64,000 bases of DNA from Anoxybacillus flavithermus (GTDB lineage: Bacteria; Bacillota; Bacilli; Bacillales; Anoxybacillaceae): the NCBI RefSeq assembly GCF_002742685.1, contig NZ_PEDM01000002.1, forward strand, positions 62,001-126,000, in the 5' to 3' direction. The notes beneath the pieces were generated by a model that saw only the letters and a program-made list of their open reading frames with translations, was not told the origin of the DNA and made no database searches. Shown here in pieces: positions 9,534 through 19,480 of this stretch; position 1 is the first letter of the stretch; every line of letters starts with the position of its first letter. A program made the translations under genes and the position numbers.

Positions 9534-10884
9534 CACCTTTCACCTCGGTACATGTTTTCAACCACCGCTCAACAAGCAAAGGATTTGATGGAAAATAAAA
9601 ATGAACGTAACCGGCAACGAGACGTTTGTCCATATACCCATCTTTTTTACACCCGCGCAATCCTTTCACCTCATATGCAAACTTTTCTTCGACATGCGGA
9701 AGGAAAGTTGAATAATGAAATTCATGTCCTTTCGCTTTGTCTTGTTCAAACAAAAAATTTCCTTCTCCCCCCGTCACTTCACGATAACCGAGCGCTGCAA
9801 GCGTTTGTTGCATGCGTACGTGTCCAGGAATGATGCCGATCATCTCGTAATATTGTCCATCGGTCGTTTCAATACCTTCCGTTAAATACATAAATCCACC
9901 GCACTCTGCAAGCGTCGGCAACCCGTTCTGAATCGCTTCAGCAATTGATCGTTTCACTTTTTCATGACGCGCAAGCTCCGCGGCAAATTCCTCTGGAAAT
10001 CCTCCACCAATGTACAATCCGTGCACATCGTTCGGCACACATTCACCTGCAAGAGGTGAAAAATAAACGAGTGTCGCTCCGTACGCCTGAAGCATTTCCA
10101 AATTTTCTTCGTAGTAAAAATGAAATGCAGCATCTTTCGCGATGGCAATGCGCACATCGTACGTCTGCTTCGGTGCAATAAACGGCGTGCTTGTCAGCTC
10201 ATTCGCCTCTGCTAAATCCCATATCGCATCCAAATCAACCGTTTCGGAAATTCGCTTCCCAAGTTCGTCAAAAAACGGTTGAAGTTCTCCACGCTCCACA
10301 GACGGAACAAGCCCTAAATGACGCTCTGGAATCTTCAAATCGTTTTCTTTTAACAAATAGCCAACGACAGGAATACCGCATTGTCGTTCAATCGCTTCTT
10401 TCACAAGCCGAAAATGCCCTTCGCTCCCAACGCGATTCGCAATAACTCCAACGATGCGAACGCGCTCATCAAACCGTTGAAATCCCCCCACAACTGCCGC
10501 AGCGCTACGCGCCATGCCTGAACAATCAACGACTAATAATATAGGACTTTCAGTCATGATGCTAATTTCTGCAGTGGAACCTTCATTTGTCGTCGCACGC
10601 TTTCCATCAAATAGTCCCATCACCCCTTCAATAATCGACAAATGCGCTCCTTCGCTCCCACGTCTACATACGTGGCGCACAATTTGTTCGTTCCCCATCC
10701 AACTATCTAAATTGCGCGAACGTCTTCCTGTTACCGCCGTATGATACGTCGGATCAATATAATCAGGCCCACATTTAAAGCCTTGCACAACATATCCTTT
10801 TTGTTTAAATGCGCTCATTAAACCGAGCGCCACTGTCGTTTTGCCGACACCGCTTCCCGTTCCTGCAACGACAATTCTCCTCAC
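9526..10884 (-). CDS. cbiA: Cobyrinic acid a,c-diamide synthase (CbiA/CobB)
   Basis: The 452-residue enzyme amidates the a and c side chains of cobyrinic acid with glutamine and ATP. It starts RRIVVAGTGSGVGKTTVALGL (P-loop), has KCGPDYIDPTYH, and a GATase domain with the Cys of LAECGGFMYL. The start is a GTG at 10884 whose last two bases are part of the cbiG stop (GTGA overlap). GGGAGG lies 6 bases upstream, better than the in-frame ATG at 10899, which sits inside the ribosome site. The position between cbiG and cobQ fits the pathway order. Confidence 0.95.
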   Translation of the reverse strand: MRRIVVAGTGSGVGKTTVALGLMSAFKQKGYVVQGFKCGPDYIDPTYHTAVTGRRSRNLDSWMGNEQIVRHVCRRGSEGAHLSIIEGVMGLFDGKRATTNEGSTAEISIMTESPILLVVDCSGMARSAAAVVGGFQRFDERVRIVGVIANRVGSEGHFRLVKEAIERQCGIPVVGYLLKENDLKIPERHLGLVPSVERGELQPFFDELGKRISETVDLDAIWDLAEANELTSTPFIAPKQTYDVRIAIAKDAAFHFYYEENLEMLQAYGATLVYFSPLAGECVPNDVHGLYIGGGFPEEFAAELARHEKVKRSIAEAIQNGLPTLAECGGFMYLTEGIETTDGQYYEMIGIIPGHVRMQQTLAALGYREVTGGEGNFLFEQDKAKGHEFHYSTFLPHVEEKFAYEVKGLRGCKKDGYMDKRLVAGYVHFYFPSNPLLVERWLKTCTEVKGDA

Positions 10885-11960
10885 TCTTGTCCCTCCCATA
10901 GTGCAACGGAAATCGTTACATTTCCGCTCTTTTTTTTCGTTAACACAAGCTTATTTTGCCTGCTATATCGCTTCGCTGCAGGTTCGCTTACCCCATATGC
11001 TCCCGTGTAGCGGAATACCGTTTCCGAAGGTTCATCGATCGGGACGTCGTTCAACTGCTCAGGCGTGTAAAAAATAAGCGGCCATTTATATTTATTTGCG
11101 ACGGCTATTAACCCTTCTTCATCTTTTTTTAAATCGATCGTGCATAACGCTTTCACACTTTTCATTGAAAAACGAAGCTGTTGTAGCGTTTCATCAATGA
11201 CGTGTTCAATTTCTTCTGCGCTCGTCCCACGATTACAGCCGATACCAATGACAATCACTTTTGGGCGATATAACACCCCGTTTTGTAAAATCGCTTCTTC
11301 CTCTTTTTCGAGCAAGCGATGCGTGACAATAAGCGCCGCATCCGGCTTCGCTTCAAGCGCCTCAGCGATCGAAGCATATTGTCGAATGTTTGCTGGAATC
11401 GGCGTATCATACGTCCACCAATTGCGCTCTCCTGATTCTTGTACAATCGCGACATGTTGCTCATTAACAACCGCAGCGCTCACAGGCGTCAAATTGTTTT
11501 CATTTTCCCATTCCCATCCGAACGGGCGACCGAATAAGTCAACCGCAATCGTTTGCTGAACATCGGATGCTGTCGTAATGACTGGACGAGCGTCAAGCAA
11601 ACTCGCCACTTTCCTTGTCAGCTCATTGGCTCCTCCTAAATGGCCAGATAACACACTAATGACATGTTCCGCCTTATCATCAATAACAACAACAGCAGGA
11701 TCTGTCTTTTTATCTTTTAACAACGGTGCAATCATGCGTACAACAGCACCGAGCGAAATGATAAGAATGAGCCCGCGATACGTAGCAAACAATTGTGGCA
11801 ACAACAGCCGAACATTTCCTGAAAATAAATGAATACCCTTCTCGTGTTCGTCCCCTTTCGCAAATTTATCCGTATAATAAATGTGCGCATGCGGAAGTTG
11901 ATCGTATAGCTTTCTCGCAATATGTACCCCATGTTTCGTAATCGCGACAACAGCATACAT
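10881..11960 (-). CDS. cbiG: Cobalt-precorrin-5A hydrolase CbiG
   Basis: The 359-residue protein opens the delta-lactone ring of cobalt-precorrin-5A and releases acetaldehyde during anaerobic ring contraction. Signatures are an N-terminal MYAVVAITKHGVHIARKL, a central LISLGAVVRMIAPLLKDKKTDPAVVVIDD and VISVLSGHLGGANELT, and the C-terminal IGIGCNRGTSAEEIE domain. The ATG at 11960 follows GGGAGGGAAG. The longer open frame reads back into cbiF and is not used. Presence of CbiG with CbiD and CbiX defines the cobalt-early anaerobic route. Confidence 0.94.
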   Translation of the reverse strand: MYAVVAITKHGVHIARKLYDQLPHAHIYYTDKFAKGDEHEKGIHLFSGNVRLLLPQLFATYRGLILIISLGAVVRMIAPLLKDKKTDPAVVVIDDKAEHVISVLSGHLGGANELTRKVASLLDARPVITTASDVQQTIAVDLFGRPFGWEWENENNLTPVSAAVVNEQHVAIVQESGERNWWTYDTPIPANIRQYASIAEALEAKPDAALIVTHRLLEKEEEAILQNGVLYRPKVIVIGIGCNRGTSAEEIEHVIDETLQQLRFSMKSVKALCTIDLKKDEEGLIAVANKYKWPLIFYTPEQLNDVPIDEPSETVFRYTGAYGVSEPAAKRYSRQNKLVLTKKKSGNVTISVALWEGQE

Positions 11961-11961
11961 C

Positions 11962-12729
11962 TTACTTCCCTCCCTTGCGATAACCGTGCGTAAATGTTTC
12001 ATCATATAATTTTGAGCGATACGATTCATCTAGTTCATTCGAAAGCGCCCAGCCTGCTAAAATAAGGGCGTGTTGGCGAATGCCGTGGCGCTGCATATCT
12101 TCATGAAGCGTGCCAACCGTTGTGCGTACAATTTTTTCGTCCGGCCACGTCGCTTTATATACTACAACGACAGGCGTATGCTCACCCCATCCTGCTTCAA
12201 GAAATGCAGCTGTTACTTTTTTTGTTAACGTTGCACTTAAAAAAAGAGCAATCGTACAATGATGTTGAGCTAACGATGCAAGTTGTTCTTTTTCAGGAAC
12301 AGGTGTCCTTCCTTCTGCTCGCGTTAAAATAACCGTTTGCGTTAAATTCGGTACGGTTAACTCCACTTGCGCAGCAGCAGCGGCAGCGAATACGGAACTA
12401 ACCCCTGGAACAATTTCGACGTCAATTCCTTCTTTTTTTAAAAGTATGATTTGTTCCATCGTCGCTCCATAAATTGATGGATCACCTGTATGAAGCCGAA
12501 CGACTATTTTTCCGTTTTTTACTTCTTCACACATGAGCGAGACGATTTGCTTTAGATGCATGCCCGATGTACAAAAAATGCGCGCGTCTTTTTTTGTATA
12601 TGTAAGCAATTCGTCATTGACAAGCGAATCCGTATAAAAAATGGCATCTGCTTGTTGCAACAGCTTCATGCCTCTGACTGTAATTAAATCGCTCGCCCCT
12701 GGACCAGCACCGACAATGTATACTTTCAC
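11962..12729 (-). CDS. cbiF: Cobalt-precorrin-4 C11-methyltransferase CbiF
   Basis: The 255-residue tetrapyrrole methylase starts [19 protein letters not shown] and has RLHTGDPSIYGATMEQI, PGVSSVFAAAAAAQVELTVP and a C-terminal VYKATWPDEKIVRTTVGTL segment. These match CbiF/CobM, which adds the C11 methyl group. The start is GTG at 12729, sharing four bases with the cbiL stop (GTGA). The stop lies 1 base before the cbiG start. The DPSIYG variant of the methylase loop separates it from SUMT (DPFMFG) and CbiL (DPLLYS), which sit in the same operon. Confidence 0.94.
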   Translation of the reverse strand: MKVYIVGAGPGASDLITVRGMKLLQQADAIFYTDSLVNDELLTYTKKDARIFCTSGMHLKQIVSLMCEEVKNGKIVVRLHTGDPSIYGATMEQIILLKKEGIDVEIVPGVSSVFAAAAAAQVELTVPNLTQTVILTRAEGRTPVPEKEQLASLAQHHCTIALFLSATLTKKVTAAFLEAGWGEHTPVVVVYKATWPDEKIVRTTVGTLHEDMQRHGIRQHALILAGWALSNELDESYRSKLYDETFTHGYRKGGK

Positions 12730-13427
12730 GTTCTCACCACCATTAACGTCAAATAAGGCAACGACACGTTTTCCAATTGCTCAATGTCCCATATGACTTC
12801 TTCATGGGACGTCACTTTTGTCACAACTGCCGCTTTCTTCGTCAAATTCATCTCTTTTAAAAGCGTGAGAAGTAGTGGCATCACTTTTGCCACTTTTAAA
12901 AATACAACGCAATCGTGATCTTGTAGCGCTTTTTTCATTGCATCATAATCATCTCGTGCAGGAACGATCGCAATTGTTTCGTCGCCATCAGCTAGCGGCA
13001 ACTGCAGACGCGCAGACGCACCATTAATGGAAGAAACACCAGGAACGATTTCGATCGATACATTCGGATATTTCGTTTGCATCGTACGCATAAAATGAAT
13101 AAATGTGCTATACAAAAGCGGATCTCCTTCCGTCACAAATGCAACATGTTTTCCTTCGCGCAAATAAGTCCATACCGTTTCGACTGTTTCATTCCATTTT
13201 TCGCGCAATACATTTTCATCTTTTGTCATCGGAAAAACGAGACCAAGCATATGCTTTTCGGACGGGGAAAAGTATGCCTCTACAATTTGTTGCGCATAAC
13301 TTTTACTGCCGTTTGTCTTTTTCGGATAAGCGATAATATGCGCTTCTTTTAAACGGCGAAACGCTTTAACTGTCAATAGTTCTGGATCTCCCGGACCAAC
13401 GCCTATACCATATAACGTACCGATCAC
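12726..13427 (-). CDS. cbiL: Cobalt-precorrin-2 C20-methyltransferase CbiL
   Basis: The 233-residue methylase starts [22 protein letters not shown] and has [15 protein letters not shown] and [25 protein letters not shown], all typical of CbiL/CobI, which methylates C20 of cobalt-precorrin-2. The GTG start at 13427 overlaps the cbiET stop by four bases. The enzyme belongs to the same fold family as CbiF and CobA but has the longer N-terminal [17 protein letters not shown] segment that marks CbiL. Confidence 0.94.
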   Translation of the reverse strand: MIGTLYGIGVGPGDPELLTVKAFRRLKEAHIIAYPKKTNGSKSYAQQIVEAYFSPSEKHMLGLVFPMTKDENVLREKWNETVETVWTYLREGKHVAFVTEGDPLLYSTFIHFMRTMQTKYPNVSIEIVPGVSSINGASARLQLPLADGDETIAIVPARDDYDAMKKALQDHDCVVFLKVAKVMPLLLTLLKEMNLTKKAAVVTKVTSHEEVIWDIEQLENVSLPYLTLMVVRT

Positions 13428-14632
13428 TTGCTTTCACCCTTCCTTGCTGAAATAATGTATATCGGATTTAATGCATCAAAACGTGTCAATTGTAAAATCG
13501 GTTTGCTGCGCGAAAACTGAGCGAGCAAAATATCGACAGCGTAACCGTGATGACGCAATGCATCTGTCGCCTCATATAGCGTTTCAATTGTGACTGCATT
13601 GATGACGATGCGTCCATCTTTTTTTAATCGGGCACAACATACATCGATAATGTCACGTAAACTTCCTGATGTCCCACCAATAAAAATCGCATCCGGTTCA
13701 GGAAAATGCGCTAATTGTTCGGGAGCCCGACCGTGGACAAGCGTAAAGTCTACGCGAAACTTTTTCATATTTTTCTGACATATTTCAATATCTAAAGCGT
13801 TTTTCTCAACCGCAAACACCGCTCCTTCCCGAGCGATTTTCGCCGCTTCAATTGCGACCGATCCTGTGCACGTACCAATATCCCATACGACACTTTTATC
13901 ATGAAGGTGAAGAGCTTGAAGACTTAAAACACGCACTTCTTTTTTTGTAATTAATCCTTTCTCTGGCTTTCGCTGCCAAAACTCCTCATCGTCAATTCCG
14001 AATGTCCAACTCGGTCCTTTATTTACCCGTCGTAAAACGACAATATTTAGCGGAGCAAACGATGCCTCCTTCATTTCTTCTAGCGTAAAAAAGCGACAGC
14101 GTTCGTTTTCGCCACCGAGGTTCTCCCCAACAAACGCCTCATATTCCGTCATTTCATATTCTAAAAGATATGAAGCAATCGTACGCGGGTTGTTCGTTTC
14201 ATCTGTTAAAATGGCCACTTTTTCTTTTCCATCTATACGCTGAGCAAGCCCTTTCATCGAACGCCCGTGCAAACTAACGACATATGCATCGTGCCAGCTT
14301 TCTCCCATTTTCGCAAACGCCCATTGGAGCGAACTGACAGAAGGATATACTTCAATCGGAACTTTTTTCGCTAAATAACTACCGATTCCGTAAAATAGCG
14401 GATCACCAGATGCTAAAATGACCGTTTTTTTCGGCTCGCTCATTAACGTCGTCAAAAGTGAAGATAAATTGTTGCGAATGGTGATTTTCTCACCAACATA
14501 ATCAGGAAAAAAAGCGAGTTGTCGTTCCCCTCCAATGAGTCGCTCGCACTCATCAATCCATTGTTTGTATATCGCAGGAAGCGACGCTTTGCCATCAGCT
14601 CCGATCCCGATTAATTTCATTTGATTCATCAT
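13424..14632 (-). CDS. cbiET: Fused cobalt-precorrin-7 C5-methyltransferase / cobalt-precorrin-6B C15-methyltransferase (CbiET)
   Basis: The 402-residue fusion has CbiE at residues 1-200 ([47 protein letters not shown]) and CbiT at about 205-400. CbiT is a class I methyltransferase with [16 protein letters not shown] as its SAM loop and [14 protein letters not shown]. Together they methylate C5 and C15 and decarboxylate the C12 acetate chain. The fusion equals aerobic CobL and is the form found in Bacillus operons. Several ATGs (14632, 14629, 14620) are possible behind AGGGAGG; I keep the first. It overlaps cbiD by 38 bases, the largest overlap in this operon. Confidence 0.93.
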   Translation of the reverse strand: MMNQMKLIGIGADGKASLPAIYKQWIDECERLIGGERQLAFFPDYVGEKITIRNNLSSLLTTLMSEPKKTVILASGDPLFYGIGSYLAKKVPIEVYPSVSSLQWAFAKMGESWHDAYVVSLHGRSMKGLAQRIDGKEKVAILTDETNNPRTIASYLLEYEMTEYEAFVGENLGGENERCRFFTLEEMKEASFAPLNIVVLRRVNKGPSWTFGIDDEEFWQRKPEKGLITKKEVRVLSLQALHLHDKSVVWDIGTCTGSVAIEAAKIAREGAVFAVEKNALDIEICQKNMKKFRVDFTLVHGRAPEQLAHFPEPDAIFIGGTSGSLRDIIDVCCARLKKDGRIVINAVTIETLYEATDALRHHGYAVDILLAQFSRSKPILQLTRFDALNPIYIISARKGESK

Positions 14633-15707
14633 TTCGCATCGCCCTCCCTAACAACTGTCCTTGCAACGTATATAATGTCGTTTCAACTGTCATTCCTCCA
14701 CCTACTTCCCGTAACGCATGCTGGCAACAATAGTCACATAACAAATCAAAAAACAGCGAATACCCCGCTTCGTACATCATATCGCCAACTTGCGACGCTG
14801 TATTCGCTCGTTGAATAGCTTCTGTCAGATGAGCGGGGGCGCCTGATTGCCTAGCAACTTCGGATAAAAAATGAAAATCAACAGGTGCACTTTTTGAGTG
14901 GACCATCATCACTCCTTGGGCGACTTTCGAAAATTTTCCCATCATTCCAACAAGCGACACCGTTTTTATACTAAGACGCTTACATTGTTTTAATGTAAAA
15001 CCAACAAAATCCCCCATCTCAATAAACGCTTCTTCTGGAAGATGGCTATATTGCTTCATTGCATATTTTTCACTTCGTCCCCCTGTCGTGATGACAACGT
15101 GGTTACAGCCGCAAGCGATGGCAACTTCAAGCGCACGTACAATGCTTGCTCGATAGGCGGATGTTGAAAACGGAACGACGATGCCACGCGTTCCTAAAAT
15201 CGAAATTCCGCCAATAATACCAAGGCGACCGTTTAATGTTTTTTTCGCTATTTCTTCTCCATTTGGAACAGAGATAATAATGCGTACACCACGTTTTATA
15301 CCGTATTTTGTCATCAACTCATTGGCAACGTCCATCATCATTTGACGAGGTACGGGATTAATCGCCGCTTCACCAACAGGAATAGGTAATCCTGGTTTCG
15401 TTACTCTCCCTACCCCTTCTCCTCCATCAATATAAATACCTTCATCCGTCCAGCTTACTGTTGCGATAATGGAAGCACCGTGCGTCACATCAGGATCGTC
15501 GCCAGCGTCTTTCACAACAGTTGCACTTGCTGTATGTTGATTTACTTCACAAGCGACAACGGGGAGCGTCACCTCACGCCCGATCGGCAGCATAATTGTC
15601 GCTTCTGTTTGTTTCACGCCAGTAATAAGCGCACATAACGCCGCTTTTGTCGCAGCCGTTGCACACGCCCCAGTCGTATATCCTTCACGCAACTTTTCTT
15701 TCTCCAT
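14595..15707 (-). CDS. cbiD: Cobalt-precorrin-5B C1-methyltransferase CbiD
   Basis: The 370-residue protein starts [24 protein letters not shown], the hallmark of CbiD, and continues with [14 protein letters not shown] and [16 protein letters not shown]. CbiD methylates C1 in the anaerobic pathway and, unlike its neighbours, does not belong to the tetrapyrrole methylase fold. The gene starts 2 bases after the cbiC stop. It has no counterpart in the oxygen-dependent pathway, so it is good evidence for the cobalt-early route. Confidence 0.95.
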   Translation of the reverse strand: MEKEKLREGYTTGACATAATKAALCALITGVKQTEATIMLPIGREVTLPVVACEVNQHTASATVVKDAGDDPDVTHGASIIATVSWTDEGIYIDGGEGVGRVTKPGLPIPVGEAAINPVPRQMMMDVANELMTKYGIKRGVRIIISVPNGEEIAKKTLNGRLGIIGGISILGTRGIVVPFSTSAYRASIVRALEVAIACGCNHVVITTGGRSEKYAMKQYSHLPEEAFIEMGDFVGFTLKQCKRLSIKTVSLVGMMGKFSKVAQGVMMVHSKSAPVDFHFLSEVARQSGAPAHLTEAIQRANTASQVGDMMYEAGYSLFFDLLCDYCCQHALREVGGGMTVETTLYTLQGQLLGRAMRNDESNEINRDRS

Positions 15708-15709
15708 AC

Positions 15710-16342
15710 TTATTCCCGCTCCGCTAAAATAGACAAGGCATTTAAAGCAGCAACCGTAACCGTGCTCCCTCCTTTTCTCCCGATGTTCGTAATAAACGGA
15801 ACATCTAGTTTTGCTAATTCTTCTTTCGATTCTGCCGCAGAGACAAAACCAACAGGGAGCCCGATAATGAGACCAGGACGAGCCTTTCCTTCTTTCACTA
15901 GTCGGATGAGTTCCAGTAAAGCTGTTGGGGCGTTACCAATTGCAAATATTCCTCCATCTGCCTCCTTTACTGCTTTGCGCATCGCAACAATTGCTCGCGT
16001 CGTGTTCAATCGCTTCGCCTCTTTCATGACATCATCATCGGAAATATACACGTGTACACTCCCACCGTATTTCTCAAGGCGCGTTTTATTAATCCCAACT
16101 TGCACCATTTGTACATCAGCAACGACTTTTTTTCCTGCGCGAATGGCTGAAATGCCCGCTTCAATCGCACGTGGATGAAACAATAAACTTTTCCCTAATT
16201 CAAAATCGGCGCTCGCGTGAATAACACGTTGAACAATTGCGTATTGTTCTTTAGAGAACGCGTGTTCACCGATTTCTTCATCGATCATTTGAAAGCTTTT
16301 TTGTTCAATTTGTTCTGGTTGCACCGTAATTGGACGAAACAT
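15710..16342 (-). CDS. cbiC: Cobalt-precorrin-8 methylmutase CbiC
   Basis: The 210-residue protein moves the C11 methyl group to C12, giving cobyrinic acid. Family markers are IEQKSFQMIDEEIG near the start, ADFELGKSLLFHPRAIEAG with the conserved His, and the C-terminal GLPVGFVSAAESKEEL and ITNIGRKGGSTVTVAALNAL. The ATG at 16342 follows AAGGAGGAG. It sits between cbiJ, 4 bases upstream, and cbiD. Confidence 0.95.
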   Translation of the reverse strand: MFRPITVQPEQIEQKSFQMIDEEIGEHAFSKEQYAIVQRVIHASADFELGKSLLFHPRAIEAGISAIRAGKKVVADVQMVQVGINKTRLEKYGGSVHVYISDDDVMKEAKRLNTTRAIVAMRKAVKEADGGIFAIGNAPTALLELIRLVKEGKARPGLIIGLPVGFVSAAESKEELAKLDVPFITNIGRKGGSTVTVAALNALSILAERE

Positions 16343-16346
16343 ATAT

Positions 16347-17120
16347 TTACTCCTCCTTCTTTTTCATTTCTTCCAACGCGCGAATGACGTCAGAAAACTC
16401 ATGATAAACGACTGGATAAGAAAGTTTCGGACGGCGGATGACGACCGTTTCAATGCCGAGCTCTTGCGCTGCAGCCATTTTTTCGTCGACAAAGCCAACT
16501 TGTCCGCTTTCTTTCGTCACAAGAAGTGTCACGCCGAAATGTTTCATTAATGCCATATCTAGCTGTTTTGTAAACGGTCCTTGCATCGCAATAATATTTT
16601 CTTGCGGGAAGCGTAATTGTTCGCACTTTTCCATATTATCTTTCCGTGGTAACATGCGTGCAATGAGACGAACATCAGGAAGCGGGAGCAACTTTTCTGC
16701 AAAAATATGCAACGTTTTGCTTCCTGTCGTGAGCATGATGATCCCTCTTTTTTTCGCCGCGTACTCTGCTGCTGCTTCATAACTATCGACAAATGTAACA
16801 CGATCATACATAATGACGCTTTCTTTTCGTTCATAACGGATATACGGAACGTTCGCTTCCTCCGCTGCTTGCATCGCCTGTCGCGACGCTTCTTCCGCAA
16901 ATGGATGGCTCGCATCAACGATCGCTTTCGCTTCATGTTGTTTTATGATCTCAACCATTTCACGTGCCGTTAAACGTCCAACGAGAGCATGCAACCCGAC
17001 ATATGCCATTTGTTCTGCTGCATGTTCGGTGACAACCGTAGCTAATACATCATACCCCGCGTCACGAATGGCTAGCGCTAACTGTCTTGCATCGCTCGTT
17101 CCCGATAACATAATAATCAT
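16347..17120 (-). CDS. cbiJ: Cobalt-precorrin-6A reductase CbiJ
   Basis: The 257-residue NAD(P)H-dependent reductase has an N-terminal IIMLSGTSDARQLALAI nucleotide loop, AIVDASHPFAEEASRQA and YIRYERKES, all typical of CbiJ/CobK. It reduces the corrin ring of precorrin-6A. The ATG at 17120 is selected because GAGGTG lies 6 bases upstream; the longer frame only reads back through the His-rich tail of cbiX. That ribosome site overlaps the cbiX stop codon, so translation is probably coupled. Confidence 0.93.
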   Translation of the reverse strand: MIIMLSGTSDARQLALAIRDAGYDVLATVVTEHAAEQMAYVGLHALVGRLTAREMVEIIKQHEAKAIVDASHPFAEEASRQAMQAAEEANVPYIRYERKESVIMYDRVTFVDSYEAAAEYAAKKRGIIMLTTGSKTLHIFAEKLLPLPDVRLIARMLPRKDNMEKCEQLRFPQENIIAMQGPFTKQLDMALMKHFGVTLLVTKESGQVGFVDEKMAAAQELGIETVVIRRPKLSYPVVYHEFSDVIRALEEMKKKEE

Positions 17121-17130
17121 CCGTTTCACC

Positions 17131-17949
17131 TCAATGATCATGATGATGGTGGTGATGTTCAGCCATATGAAGCCGATATTGACACGTATCACAATTCATA
17201 TGGACCGAATCGCTAAGCGCTTCTTGTAATCGATCAAGCACAATCGTTTGTAGCGATGGATGAAATCCAAAATAATGTGCAAGAACGAAAGACATGTTCG
17301 GGTATGTGCTTTGAAACTCGGAAACTCGCTTTTCTAACCGCTTAATAAGCACACCCGTAAATAAAAAGTAAGGTAAAATGACGATTTTTTTTGCTCCAAG
17401 CTTTATACATCGCTCTACGCCTTCGTCCAACAACGGATTCGTCACTCCCATAAACGCAGGTTCAACGATCACCCGCTTATTTCTTTCCCAAAATAAGCGA
17501 GCAATTTTATATAAATCACTATTCGCATCAGGATCGCTTCCCCCACGTCCGAGCAAAATGACCGCTGTTTGCTCATCCATAACAATCCCTGCTTCTTGCA
17601 GACGGTCGTTTAAAATTGTAAACGTGGCATCATGAATGCCAAGTGGACGTCCGTACTTAAATGAAACATATGGGTATCGCTCTCTCGCTTCGTCAATTGC
17701 TGCTGGAATGTGCAGCTTCGAGTGCCCCGCTGGAAGCAAAATAATCGGAATAACAATAACGTCTGTTGCCCCTTGTTCTACACAATGGGCAATGCCATCA
17801 ATGACTGATGGAATACCAAATTCTAAAAAACATGTATGCACATAAAACGTTTCATCAATTTGTGGCCGAATCGTCCGAACAAACTGGCGCACTTGCTCGT
17901 TCCCTTCTTCATCCCGACTCCCATGTCCAACAAATAAAATTGCTCTCAT
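17131..17949 (-). CDS. cbiX: Sirohydrochlorin cobaltochelatase CbiX (long form with MXCXXC motif and His-rich tail)
   Basis: The 272-residue protein inserts cobalt into sirohydrochlorin. The N-terminal half begins MRAILFVGHGSRDEEGNEQV, with the conserved active-site His, and a second half repeats the fold (VILLGRGGSDPDANSD). This is the double-domain CbiX-L form. The C terminus reads MNCDTC, an MXCXXC motif, then MAEHHHHHHDH. In B. megaterium CbiX the corresponding cysteines bind a [4Fe-4S] cluster and a His-rich stretch is present, so this tail is native. It may hold cobalt; that is inference. The ATG at 17949 follows GGGGAG. It lies directly downstream of cbiH60. Confidence 0.94.
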   Translation of the reverse strand: MRAILFVGHGSRDEEGNEQVRQFVRTIRPQIDETFYVHTCFLEFGIPSVIDGIAHCVEQGATDVIVIPIILLPAGHSKLHIPAAIDEARERYPYVSFKYGRPLGIHDATFTILNDRLQEAGIVMDEQTAVILLGRGGSDPDANSDLYKIARLFWERNKRVIVEPAFMGVTNPLLDEGVERCIKLGAKKIVILPYFLFTGVLIKRLEKRVSEFQSTYPNMSFVLAHYFGFHPSLQTIVLDRLQEALSDSVHMNCDTCQYRLHMAEHHHHHHDH

Positions 17950-17954
17950 CTCGA

Positions 17955-19475
17955 TCACTCCCCACATGCCGCTGGCTCTGCTTTCATTTTTTGTCCATAA
18001 ACAAAACCGCCGACTTCTTTTTTTCGTTCAAAAAATGTATGGAAACGTTCGTTTGCATATGCTTCTTCCTTGTATTGCACAATGATACGGGTAATGGTTT
18101 CTAACAGATCATCTGGACGAATGCCTTCTGCAACAAGCTGACCCGGATGAGCATTTCTTCCTACTGTTTTCCCACCTAAAAATAAATCAAACGCTCCTTT
18201 ACGATAAACGATCCCAATATCTTCATGGACAGCCCCGTAACATGCCATTCCACACCCGTTGAATCCGAGGCGCAATTCTTTTGGCAACTCCATGCCGCCA
18301 AATTGTTTATGCAATTGTTCGGCATAAGGAATAGCATCTTTTTTTTCTCCATCACAAAAATCGCACGCTTTCATCACAAACACATTTCCTGTTGGTGCAA
18401 CGGTTAAACCTGCTTCTAAAAGTTGACCGACAACTTCGTCTGGTCGCTCTGTCTCCATCATCACTTTTAAATAATGATCTGGTGTATACGTAATCGTTCC
18501 TCGTTCGCCTACGATGCATGCGATATCCATCATTTGTTTTGGAGTAAATGTTTTATTTGCTACCCCCGGGCTAATGGCTACTTCTAACCGTTCCATCTTT
18601 TTTGGAACAGTCACTTTTTCGTACGCTTCTTCCGCTAGTGAGCGTACGTTTGCGAGCGCCCACGGTTCTGCTTCTGCCCGCAATCGCTCGTGCGGTTTTA
18701 ATGGCTGAACGGCGCTTGATAGCTTATATTTTCGCTCATAGCCGCGAGGGGTAATCATAACACCATCATGAACGAACGTGGAAGAATTTCCGATGATGAC
18801 TGTCGTTAACATGCCGATGTCATACTCTAACATTTCTCCTAAACTCGTTAATACAATATGCTGACGTTCGCGGTACGCACTTTTGACGAGACCAACAGGT
18901 GTATGTGGTGAACGATATGTTAATAAAATACGTTGTGCCTCAACAATTTGCTGCGTCCGACGACCGCTTTTCGGGTTGTATAGTGCAATAACAAAATCGG
19001 CCGCTGCAACTGCTTCAATTCGTTTGGCAATGACGTGCCATGGCGTTAAATGATCGCTTAAACTAATCGTACATGCATCGTGCATAATCGGTGCCCCTAG
19101 TAAAGCGGCACAAGAATGGATAGCTGAAATACCCGGAATAATCTCCACTTCAATTCCAGTTTCTTTTCGCCATCCTTTTTCAATGAGCACTTCGTAAACG
19201 AGTCCCGCCATCCCGTACAACCCTGCATCCCCACTTGATATGACAGCCACTTTTTTACCACGTTCCGCCTGTTTAATCGCCTCTTGAGCCCGACTCACTT
19301 CTTCCGTCATTCCCGTGCTAATGACTTCTTTTCCATCAATGAGATCGATGACTAACTCGACATACGTTTTATAGCCGACAATGACATCGCTTTCTTCAAT
19401 TGCCTCACGCGCCCGTTTCGTCATATGATCCACACTTCCCGGTCCAAAGCCAACAACAAACAATTTCCCAGCCAT
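17955..19475 (-). CDS. cbiH60: Cobalt-precorrin-3 C17-methyltransferase with C-terminal Fe-S domain (CbiH60 type)
   Basis: The 506-residue protein has two parts. Residues 1-250 are a CbiH/CobJ methylase (LFVVGFGPGSVDHMTKRA, VISSGDAGLYGMAGLVYE, PGISAIHSCAALLGAPIMHD). Residues about 290-480 are a sulfite/nitrite-reductase-like ferredoxin domain with C371, C374, C408 and C412 (CX2C and CX3C) as the likely [4Fe-4S] ligands. The enzyme methylates C17 and contracts the ring. B. megaterium CbiH60 has the same architecture and carries a [4Fe-4S] centre. The ATG at 19475 follows AGGGGTG; an in-frame ATG at 19496 is less well placed. It follows cbiO by overlap. Confidence 0.94.
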   Translation of the reverse strand: MAGKLFVVGFGPGSVDHMTKRAREAIEESDVIVGYKTYVELVIDLIDGKEVISTGMTEEVSRAQEAIKQAERGKKVAVISSGDAGLYGMAGLVYEVLIEKGWRKETGIEVEIIPGISAIHSCAALLGAPIMHDACTISLSDHLTPWHVIAKRIEAVAAADFVIALYNPKSGRRTQQIVEAQRILLTYRSPHTPVGLVKSAYRERQHIVLTSLGEMLEYDIGMLTTVIIGNSSTFVHDGVMITPRGYERKYKLSSAVQPLKPHERLRAEAEPWALANVRSLAEEAYEKVTVPKKMERLEVAISPGVANKTFTPKQMMDIACIVGERGTITYTPDHYLKVMMETERPDEVVGQLLEAGLTVAPTGNVFVMKACDFCDGEKKDAIPYAEQLHKQFGGMELPKELRLGFNGCGMACYGAVHEDIGIVYRKGAFDLFLGGKTVGRNAHPGQLVAEGIRPDDLLETITRIIVQYKEEAYANERFHTFFERKKEVGGFVYGQKMKAEPAACGE

Positions 19476-19480
19476 TTTTT

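Noticed and set aside
9408-9833. 141-residue open frame on the plus strand across the cobQ/cbiA junction
   Set aside because: It lies antisense to two well-supported cobalamin genes, has no family resemblance and no ribosome site.
11140-11559. 139-residue open frame opposite cbiG
   Set aside because: Shadow of cbiG in reverse; no ribosome site and low-complexity Ser-rich composition.
15762-16178. 138-residue open frame opposite cbiC
   Set aside because: Antisense shadow of cbiC; no start signal and no recognisable domain.
17131-17170. Six-histidine run read as a cloning tag
   Set aside because: It sits in native operon context behind an MXCXXC motif, as known for long-form CbiX, and is followed by the normal cbiJ ribosome site.
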